Shown here: positions 1-4,993 of the stretch, one piece after another
Position numbering within the stretch: position 1 is the stretch's first letter
Layout of the letters: each line of letters starts with the position of its first letter
DNA from: Bacteroidota bacterium
GTDB taxonomy: Bacteria; Bacteroidota; Bacteroidia; Chitinophagales; LD1
Length of the DNA stretch: 5,687 bases
Assembly: GCA_947457525.1 (NCBI GenBank)
Contig: CANGXE010000120.1
Coordinates: forward strand, 1 to 5,687
Direction of reading: 5' to 3'
Position numbers and translations under genes: made by a program
The notes under the pieces: model-generated
The model's input: the letters and a program-made list of their open reading frames with translations, nothing else
Told to the model about the DNA's origin: nothing
The model's database searches: none

Positions 1-341
1 GTGCCGATCGAGATTTGATAGAAAAATTGTTCGCTCAGTTGATTGATAACGCTATCAAGTTTGCGAAAAAAGGGAAGAAACCTGTCGTTGATATTGGTTA
101 TGATAAATTTGAAGGGAAAGTGATTTTCTGTGTGCGAGATAATGGTATCGGCATTTCTAAAAAATATCACCACAAGATTTTTGAGTTGTTTGAGCGATTA
201 AACCGCGTAGACGAATATTCCGGCAATGGTCTAGGGTTAGCTATTTGTCAAAAAATAGTCGAAATGCACGGTGGTTCAATCTGGGTAGAGTCGCTGCCGG
301 GCTTGGGTAGCGGCTTCTATTTTACACTTCAGCCGAAGTAA
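1..341 (+). CDS. Sensor histidine kinase, C-terminal ATPase domain (5' truncated)
   Basis: This is the last 112 codons of a histidine kinase; the first complete codon is at base 3, and the frame is open to the window edge, so the true start lies outside. Residues are counted from that codon. The ATP-binding (HATPase_c) signatures appear in order: N box LIDNAIKF (about 13-20), G1 box DNGIGI (46-51), F box KIFELFERL (58-66), and G2 box GNGLGLAI (74-81), followed by the usual HGGSIWVES strand and a GSGFYFTL end. Such domains bind ATP and phosphorylate a histidine in the upstream dimerisation domain, which is not visible here. The style resembles PAS- or phytochrome-type kinases of Bacteroidota, which often have no linked regulator. 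No receiver domain follows. A TTG at base 15 is an internal codon, not a start. The sensed signal cannot be told. Confidence 0.93.
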   Translation, partial: ADRDLIEKLFAQLIDNAIKFAKKGKKPVVDIGYDKFEGKVIFCVRDNGIGISKKYHHKIFELFERLNRVDEYSGNGLGLAICQKIVEMHGGSIWVESLPGLGSGFYFTLQPK

Positions 342-343
342 AC

Positions 344-859
344 TCACTCTCCGTCAATAATTATTGGTGTTGTTTTTATGGCATTGCTGAAATTCCCGGC
401 TTTGTCGCGTAAAATGATGGTGTACACCACGGTGTCTTTGGGACAACCGGGCGTTGGAGGTGCAAAGCATTTTTTGGAATCAATCGCTCTTATCACGGCT
501 ATTTCTCCGCTGATGTCGTCATACCTTCCTTGCTGTTCAATGTTTGCAGAAGCGAAGCTGCCTACACAAGTGTCTCTACTATCAATTAAGAAAACATTGA
601 AGCCGCGCATTTTTAAGCAAGTGCTATCTCCGGTTTTAAAACTGCATTGATTACAAGTGTCTGCTGCAGATGGGTTGACACCAATATCGCCATCGCCATC
701 TGTAAAGGTGAAGGTAATGGTGTCAGAATATCCACTTTTTACAAATGAGGACGATACTGATTTAAACTCAATAACCGGCTCCATAGGGTAAATAGGTGGT
801 TTAACACATGCCGCCAAACCCAGAATTAATAAAATAAAAAGCAGCGAGAGATTTTTCAT
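344..859 (-). CDS. Cysteine-rich secreted lipoprotein with DGDGDIG motif
   Basis: A 171-residue protein with a classic lipoprotein signal: positive N-terminus (MKN), hydrophobic stretch 4-17, and lipobox LAAC ending at Cys18, the predicted lipidated residue. The mature part opens with a proline-rich linker, then a beta-rich domain with DGDGDIG at 54-60, whose alternating Asp54, Asp56 and Asp58 resemble a calcium-binding loop. The end (about 143-169) reads like an Ig-like beta strand pair with DKAGNFSN. This architecture is common among uncharacterised Bacteroidota lipoproteins. Six further cysteines (69, 72, 81, 98, 131, 139) could form three disulfides, which is rich for such a protein. The start is the ATG at 857-859, with GGAG four bases upstream on its strand. 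It is convergent with the kinase (stops 2 bases apart) and divergent from the LuxE-like gene (33 bases). Function unknown; anchored in the envelope, leaflet not determined. Confidence 0.85.
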   Translation of the reverse strand: MKNLSLLFILLILGLAACVKPPIYPMEPVIEFKSVSSSFVKSGYSDTITFTFTDGDGDIGVNPSAADTCNQCSFKTGDSTCLKMRGFNVFLIDSRDTCVGSFASANIEQQGRYDDISGEIAVIRAIDSKKCFAPPTPGCPKDTVVYTIILRDKAGNFSNAIKTTPIIIDGE

Positions 860-892
860 TGCTCCAAATTAAACAATTTTGTTTTGTAAATA

Positions 893-1903
893 TTGCATTT
901 TAGCTCTTCAATTAACCCAATTTTGGATTTTAGTCACCATGATATTTTTAGCGTAACCCAAGACGGTTTCGAAACTTTAGCATTAAAAGTATTTCGATTT
1001 CAGTATGCTAATGTACCCGTATATCACCAATTTTGCGATGCTATTGGTTGCAAGTCGGAGCAAGTAAAGCAGTTGAGCCAAATTCCTTTTTTACCTATTT
1101 CGATTTTTAAAACGCATCAAGTTTTGGCTGATGGAAAACAGGCGGAAGTTGTTTTTGAGAGTAGTGGAACCACAGGGATGATTAGTTCAAAACATTACGT
1201 AGCGGATACAGTACCATATGAACAAAGTTTTAGTTTGACATTTCAGCGATTTTATGGAAGTATTCAAGAATATGTTGTACTCGCTCTATTGCCAAGTTAC
1301 ATAGAGCGAGGGAATTCCTCTTTGGTTTACATGACCGAAAAATTGATACATAATTCCAATCAACTGGAGAGTGGATTTTATTTGCATAATCAAGAAGAGT
1401 TGTATGCTAAGTTACTTGAGCTCAAAGTTCAAAAACAGAGAGTTTTATTGTTGGGAGTGACTTATGCTTTGTTAGATTTTTCAGAAAAGTATAGTCTTGA
1501 TTTTCCGGAGTTGATAGTCATGGAAACGGGTGGAATGAAAGGCCGGAGAAAGGAGATGGTGCGCCAAGAAGTGCATGCACAATTGACGGATGCTTTTGGG
1601 GTGGCTAAAATTCACTCTGAGTATGGAATGACAGAGTTGCTGTCTCAGGCTTATTCAAAAGGAGATGGGTTGTTTCTTTCTCCACCTTGGATGAAAATCG
1701 TATTGCGAGATTTGTATGATCCGAAACAAATTTTAGCCGTTGAACAAGTTGGAGCGGTGAATGTTATTGATCTGGCTAACATTTATTCTTGCGCTTTCAT
1801 CGAAACAAGTGATATTGCACGAGTTCATAGAGATGAAACGTTTGAAATCATTGGTCGAGCCGACCAAGCAGAGCTGCGTGGTTGCAACTTGATGGTGAGT
1901 TAG
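893..1903 (+). CDS. LuxE-type acyl-protein synthetase / acyl-adenylating enzyme
   Basis: A 336-residue member of the LuxE branch of the acyl-adenylate superfamily. Seen in order: conserved N-terminal FRFQ...NVPVY (about 34-44), LPISIFKTH (67-75), phosphate-binding loop FESSGTTG (88-95), METGGMKGRR (210-219), adenylate-site SEYGMTEL (242-249), TSD with Asp307, GRAD (321-324), and RGC with Cys331 five residues before the last. Known LuxE proteins activate a fatty acid as acyl-AMP and pass it to a cysteine near their own C-terminus; Cys331 is placed to do this. The substrate is unknown, and no luxA, luxB, luxC or luxD lies nearby, so bioluminescence is not implied. The start must be non-ATG: an in-frame stop sits at 887-889 and the first in-frame ATG is codon 147. 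TTG at 893 is chosen; TTG at 923 is the alternative. It leads a three-gene set, with the next gene 10 bases downstream. Confidence 0.85.
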   Translation: MHFSSSINPILDFSHHDIFSVTQDGFETLALKVFRFQYANVPVYHQFCDAIGCKSEQVKQLSQIPFLPISIFKTHQVLADGKQAEVVFESSGTTGMISSKHYVADTVPYEQSFSLTFQRFYGSIQEYVVLALLPSYIERGNSSLVYMTEKLIHNSNQLESGFYLHNQEELYAKLLELKVQKQRVLLLGVTYALLDFSEKYSLDFPELIVMETGGMKGRRKEMVRQEVHAQLTDAFGVAKIHSEYGMTELLSQAYSKGDGLFLSPPWMKIVLRDLYDPKQILAVEQVGAVNVIDLANIYSCAFIETSDIARVHRDETFEIIGRADQAELRGCNLMVS

Positions 1904-1913
1904 ACGATTAAAC

Positions 1914-2375
1914 ATGATTAAATTAGAAAAAACATATTTTGGGCAATTGTATCAAGCAGATAAACTGCTATTCAGTATTTTGTTGATATTGGTACTCGGC
2001 ACAGGCTTTTTTGCATTTCGTCAGCGAGAAGAATTTCCGTTTTTGCTTTATGGTATGTACTCACTCAAAGAAACTAACCGACCAACTTCGATTAGCACAC
2101 TTGAGTTAATTGTAGCTAATGACACACTGCAACTTAGCACGCTTCGCGACCCACAGCGAGAACTGATAGAAACAACTATTGAACATGCTTTGGTTAATGA
2201 TTTAGATAGTGCTCAAGCAAAAAAACTTCAAGCTTGGATTTTTCGTTATGTAGCGGATATGCGGATGGTGGCCAGCAACACCATGCAAGTACACAGACTT
2301 TCTGCAACGGCAGATGAAGCAGGGGGAATTGGAATGGTTAAACGTGAAATTATTTACGACTATGAAATGGAGTAA
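1914..2375 (+). CDS. Small single-span membrane protein of unknown function
   Basis: A 153-residue protein that I do not recognise as a named family. One hydrophobic segment (about 19-35) is preceded by a mostly cytoplasmic-looking N-terminus (MIKLEKTYFGQLYQADK) and followed by FRQREEFPFLLYGMYS (35-50). The remainder, to residue 153, is polar and probably lies on the far side of the membrane, with a helical stretch around 80-118. The short motif FPFLLYGMYS resembles Pro-Phe...Met-Tyr/Phe-Ser motifs I associate with partner proteins of polytopic HTTM-like membrane proteins; that link is from memory and tentative. The ATG at 1914 lies 10 bases after the LuxE-like stop, and the gene overlaps the next by 14 bases. 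The three genes are therefore probably co-transcribed, and this one may form a complex with its downstream neighbour. Confidence 0.75.
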   Translation: MIKLEKTYFGQLYQADKLLFSILLILVLGTGFFAFRQREEFPFLLYGMYSLKETNRPTSISTLELIVANDTLQLSTLRDPQRELIETTIEHALVNDLDSAQAKKLQAWIFRYVADMRMVASNTMQVHRLSATADEAGGIGMVKREIIYDYEME

Positions 2376-3192
2376 ATATTTTAAAAACACTTATGAGCAA
2401 AAAGCCACCATGATGGTGATTGGGGTGCTGTTGTTGCTGTTTTACCGATTTATGAGCAATTCGCTTTTTTCGCAGATGGCACAACCACCATTTTTATTCA
2501 CTGAAAATGAAATGGTTTATCGCTTCTTACAGTCGCTGAACATTCCGCAGTTTATTGCAGGGAATTCTTTCTTTTCTGCTTTGGTTGATCTGCTACTTTT
2601 TCTATTTCCTATTCTTTTTTTGCTCACTAGGCAACTGTTTTACGTTCGCGCATTGACCGTCCTTTTATTGCTTTATTTCTTTACGTTTAATATGGTGACC
2701 GGGCATCACTACCACGGATGGATTGGTGCGATATTAATCACACTTCCTTTTTGGACAAAAAATGAGCATCGATTTGATTTTTTGTGGCGAGGGGTGCGCT
2801 ATTATTGGTTAATGATTTTTGCTTCAGCAGCATTATGGAAAATCATGCGCAGCTCCGCTTTTTATGAACCACAGTTGAGTAACATTTTATTAGCACAACA
2901 AGCCGATTTGTTGTTGCAACACGCAGCGAATTGGAGAGCAGAAATCATTCATTACCTTATACAAAACCAAAGTATCAGTCACAAAATATTTTTACTGAAT
3001 ATTATGCTGCAACTATCTTTTTTTGTTGGCTTTTTTACCACAAAATTCGACAGAGTGTTGTTTGGTTTGACGTTTATTTTTGTAGTCAGCAACTATTTTG
3101 TGATGGGCATATTATCTGCCGAGTTGTTGGTGCTAAACCTAGTGTTTTTGTTTCCTATTGAAACGGAGTTTGGGGAAGAGAAGTTCCTCTAA
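2362..3192 (+). CDS. Polytopic membrane protein, possibly HTTM/DoxX-like
   Basis: A 276-residue protein with about seven or eight hydrophobic segments: roughly 15-30, 70-89, 93-111, 120-131, 146-160, 208-227, 231-250 and 252-266. A histidine cluster GHHYHGW (114-120) sits at a membrane boundary between segments and could be functional. The fold resembles HTTM-type proteins (related to vitamin K-dependent carboxylase membrane domains) or DoxX-like proteins, but I see no decisive signature, so the function is left open. ATG at 2362 (MKWSKYF) is preferred because it gives a basic N-terminus just before the first span and a 14-base overlap with the previous gene. An in-frame ATG at 2314 would add 16 residues lying inside the upstream coding region. 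The TAA stop (3190-3192) overlaps the stop of the convergent hydroxylase gene. Confidence 0.8.
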   Translation: MKWSKYFKNTYEQKATMMVIGVLLLLFYRFMSNSLFSQMAQPPFLFTENEMVYRFLQSLNIPQFIAGNSFFSALVDLLLFLFPILFLLTRQLFYVRALTVLLLLYFFTFNMVTGHHYHGWIGAILITLPFWTKNEHRFDFLWRGVRYYWLMIFASAALWKIMRSSAFYEPQLSNILLAQQADLLLQHAANWRAEIIHYLIQNQSISHKIFLLNIMLQLSFFVGFFTTKFDRVLFGLTFIFVVSNYFVMGILSAELLVLNLVFLFPIETEFGEEKFL

Positions 3193-3202
3193 CTTTTCCC
3201 AA
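3170..3202. terminator. Possible stem-loop at the convergent gene ends
   Basis: TTGGGGAAG at 3170-3178 can pair with CTTTTCCCAA at 3194-3202, giving nine pairs including two G-U, around a 15-base loop that contains both stop codons. Its position between convergent genes suits a bidirectional transcription stop. There is no T-run after either arm, so an intrinsic terminator of the classical type is not shown; pairing was judged by eye. Confidence 0.25.
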
Positions 3203-3728
3203 CCAAGTGAAAGTGGGGCTTGTAATCCGGTTTCACTTCTTCATCTTTCAATAACCAACGCATCGCCATGTTTCGAGGAATGCGCACTTTTTCTACAGCC
3301 ACAAAAGTGCCGAATATTCTATCCCAAAAGCGTGATGTTACCCCGTGGTTTACTCTAGGGTTGTGGAAGTGATGATAAAAATGATGTTTGCGTAAAAGGA
3401 TGAACGGTTTGGCTACAGGTTTACGAATGTGAAAACGATAATGAGTGACTTCATAGAGTAAATACATACCCATCAACCCAAGCAAGAAAGCAAGTGTAAT
3501 GGATGCCGATAAAAACATTTGTATGACTAAAAACAAAAGTGCCATCACTACTAGTCCTGCAAAGGTTTTTTTATAAGCTGGTGCGAAATAGTTGAACTTA
3601 GCGTGGTGCTGACTATGCTCTGCTTTGAAGAAATTTTTGCCTTTATGTACATGTCCTAAAAAGCGATGAAGAATATATTCTAAAAATGTCCAGAGGACTA
3701 TACCCGAAATGAAAGCTAATATTATCAT
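3189..3728 (-). CDS. Fatty acid 2-hydroxylase-like di-metal membrane hydroxylase
   Basis: A 179-residue integral membrane enzyme of the fatty acid hydroxylase/sterol desaturase superfamily. The histidine set that binds two metal ions is complete: HRFLGH (21-26), HSQHH (38-42), HYRFH (96-100) and HHFYHH (115-120), plus His128. Hydrophobic segments lie at about 2-18, 56-72 and 76-93. The start WTFLEYILHRFLGH and end HGVTSRFWDRIFGT closely resemble the Scs7/FA2H group, which hydroxylates carbon 2 of sphingolipid acyl chains using oxygen. The cytochrome b5 domain of eukaryotic FA2H is absent. Alternatives are an OlsE-like ornithine-lipid headgroup hydroxylase or a CrtZ carotenoid hydroxylase; CrtZ is less likely because of the C-terminal FWDRIFGT. 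It lies 32 bases after the acyltransferase on the same strand, so an operon acting on membrane lipids is likely. The ATG is at 3726-3728. Confidence 0.85.
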   Translation of the reverse strand: MIILAFISGIVLWTFLEYILHRFLGHVHKGKNFFKAEHSQHHAKFNYFAPAYKKTFAGLVVMALLFLVIQMFLSASITLAFLLGLMGMYLLYEVTHYRFHIRKPVAKPFILLRKHHFYHHFHNPRVNHGVTSRFWDRIFGTFVAVEKVRIPRNMAMRWLLKDEEVKPDYKPHFHLVGKS

Positions 3729-3760
3729 AGCTCATAAATCGAATGAGCCGACAAAATATT

Positions 3761-4300
3761 TTATCGCACACCTTTTTCTGGATGGCGTCCTTTTATCGGA
3801 CGGTAGTAGTTCATGATTTCCGCCAAATCTTTTTCTATATCTCCAGTGGGATAAAAAAATGGCCCGAGTCCAACTTCTTTCTTTTTAAAATCTATATAGG
3901 TGAGCAAAATCGGCACACCTGCTCCATGAGCAATATGATAAAAACCGGTTTTAAATCTGGGAACATATTTGCGTGTGCCTTCCGGTGCGATAGCCACAAC
4001 AAGATGGTCGCGTTGCTTAAATTGTTGGATAATTTGCTCTACCATATTATGTTTACTCGAACGGTCAATAGGAATACCGCCCAACCACCTAAACAGAAAG
4101 CCGAATGGCGGCTGAAAAAGCTCTGCCTTACCGAAAAATGAAAATGGTAACTGGAAAATAGCCTTGGCGAGCATAGCCACAGGGAAGTCCCAAGTGCTTG
4201 TGTGTGGCGCAAAAATTGCCACATATTTTGGGAGGGTAGGCACTTGCCCAACGGTTTTCCAACCGAAGAGCCAAAACAAAAATCGAGCGATTGATTGCAT
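3761..4300 (-). CDS. PlsC-type lysophospholipid acyltransferase
   Basis: A 179-residue acyltransferase of the 1-acylglycerol-3-phosphate acyltransferase family, which moves an acyl chain from acyl-ACP or acyl-CoA onto a lyso-lipid at the inner membrane. All four family blocks are present: catalytic HTSTWD (33-38, the HX4D motif), GKAELF (57-62), GGIPIDR (74-80), PEGTR (106-110) and VPI (129-131). The N-terminal stretch 1-13 (MQSIARFLFWLFG) may sit in the membrane. It is shorter than E. coli PlsC but matches the compact form frequent in Bacteroidota. ATG at 4298-4300 is preferred to the upstream TTG at 4325-4327: it yields a usual N-terminus, and the TTG would fall inside the putative promoter. 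The acceptor could be a phospholipid or an amino lipid (OlsA-like role); this cannot be decided here. First gene of the pair with the hydroxylase. Confidence 0.88.
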   Translation of the reverse strand: MQSIARFLFWLFGWKTVGQVPTLPKYVAIFAPHTSTWDFPVAMLAKAIFQLPFSFFGKAELFQPPFGFLFRWLGGIPIDRSSKHNMVEQIIQQFKQRDHLVVAIAPEGTRKYVPRFKTGFYHIAHGAGVPILLTYIDFKKKEVGLGPFFYPTGDIEKDLAEIMNYYRPIKGRHPEKGVR

Positions 4301-4323
4301 GGCCAAAATGTTTGTTGAGTACC

Positions 4324-4355
4324 ACAAGATAACTTTTTATGTTAGTTCAACAAAA
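4324..4355 (-). promoter_or_regulatory. Putative promoter for the acyltransferase-hydroxylase pair
   Basis: Read on the minus strand, TTTTG (4355-4351) is followed after 19 bases by TATCTTGT (4331-4324). This resembles the Bacteroidota -33 TTTG and -7 TAnnTTTG elements in order and spacing, though the -7 box matches imperfectly. Transcription would begin near 4318, giving a leader of about 18 bases before the ATG at 4300. Motif match by eye only. Confidence 0.3.
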
Positions 4356-4396
4356 CTCCGGTCTAACTAAACGCTTAGCATTCAGTAGGGTTTTTA

Positions 4397-4404
4397 TATG
4401 TTTG
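4397..4404 (+). promoter_or_regulatory. Putative -7 element (TATGTTTG) for gmhA
   Basis: TATGTTTG fits the Bacteroidota -7 consensus TAnnTTTG exactly. It ends four bases before the gmhA ATG at 4409, so the transcript would start at or next to the start codon and be leaderless or nearly so. The -33 region is weak (TTAG at 4375-4378), and an eight-base match with two free positions may be chance. Confidence 0.3.
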
Positions 4405-4408
4405 CATC

Positions 4409-4993
4409 ATGTCTGAACAAATCAAAAGCATCATTGAGCAATCTATTGCGGTGAAGCAACAACTCTTAGCCGATGACACATTGACTGCGCGAATTGGTGA
4501 AGTAGCGAAAGCGATTTCCGAAGCGTTTAAAAATGGTCACCGACTTTATCTTTGTGGCAATGGTGGTAGCGCTGCAGACGCTCAACATTTGGCGGCTGAG
4601 TTTACCGGGCGTTTTTATTCCGACCGCGAACCTTTGCCGGCTGAGGCTTTGCATGTGAATACTTCTTTTCTTACTGCCGTGGCTAATGATTACAGCTATG
4701 ATCAAATTTACGAACGAGCCATCAAAGCGCATGGTCGCGAGGGTGATGTATTGATTGGTTTGTCGACTAGCGGTAATTCAAAAAATGTCTTGCTTGCGCA
4801 AGAAGAAGCCAAAAGAAGAGGTATGATTGTGGTGTCCTTTACCGGAGCATCGGGGGGTAAAATGAAAGACAGTGCCGATTATTTATTTAATGTGCCGAGC
4901 AACGACACGCCACGCATTCAAGAAAGCCATATTTTGGTAGGCCACATCATTTGTCAATTGGTCGAAGAGGAATTGTTCAGTCAAGGAAAATGA
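4409..4993 (+). CDS. gmhA: Phosphoheptose isomerase (sedoheptulose 7-phosphate isomerase)
   Basis: A 194-residue cytoplasmic SIS-domain enzyme, the full length of the GmhA family. It converts D-sedoheptulose 7-phosphate to D-glycero-D-manno-heptose 7-phosphate, the first step of nucleotide-heptose synthesis for lipopolysaccharide core or other surface glycans. Diagnostic motifs: CGNGGSAADAQHLAAEF (49-65), with His60 and Glu64 matching active-site and metal positions in the family; ANDYSYDQIYER (92-103); the phosphate-binding loop STSGNSKNV (119-127); and TPRIQESHILVGHIIC (167-182), with Gln171 and His179 matching the other catalytic or metal residues. Nothing essential appears missing. ATG 4409 is the natural start (MSEQIK). 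The TGA stop overlaps the ATG of the next gene, so translation of the two is probably coupled. A related SIS protein such as DiaA is less likely given this neighbour. Confidence 0.96.
   Translation: MSEQIKSIIEQSIAVKQQLLADDTLTARIGEVAKAISEAFKNGHRLYLCGNGGSAADAQHLAAEFTGRFYSDREPLPAEALHVNTSFLTAVANDYSYDQIYERAIKAHGREGDVLIGLSTSGNSKNVLLAQEEAKRRGMIVVSFTGASGGKMKDSADYLFNVPSNDTPRIQESHILVGHIICQLVEEELFSQGK

Noticed and set aside
326..339. Short hairpin (ACTTC/GAAGT, loop AGCC) at the kinase stop codon as a terminator
   Set aside because: Only five base pairs and no T-run; too weak to call.
378..650. Plus-strand open frame opposite the lipoprotein gene
   Set aside because: It is wholly antisense to a gene with a clear lipobox and family motif, and its translation shows no domain or signal.
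860..892. Divergent promoters between the lipoprotein and LuxE-like genes
   Set aside because: The 33-base gap has TAATTTGG on the minus strand and TAAATATTG on the plus strand, but neither matches the -7 consensus with a suitably spaced -33 element.
893..1903. Bioluminescence (lux) function
   Set aside because: Only a LuxE-type protein is present; no luciferase, reductase or thioesterase gene lies nearby, and LuxE homologues are widespread in dark bacteria.
3189..3728. CrtZ beta-carotene hydroxylase
   Set aside because: The four-histidine layout is similar, but the HGVTSRFWDRIFGT end and WTFLEYILHR start fit the FA2H/Scs7 group better, and no carotenoid gene is nearby.
3743..4141. Plus-strand open frame of about 130 codons opposite the acyltransferase
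   Set aside because: The opposite strand carries all PlsC blocks, and this frame gives no recognisable protein. Shorter frames at 2931-3161, 3158-3358 and 4164-4370 (+), and at 4039-4251, 4128-4325 and 4466-4732 (-), are rejected on the same grounds.
4341..4370. Inverted repeat TTAGTT (4342-4347) / AACTAA (4365-4370) as an operator
   Set aside because: Six-base AT-rich arms with a 17-base spacer are expected by chance in this composition.
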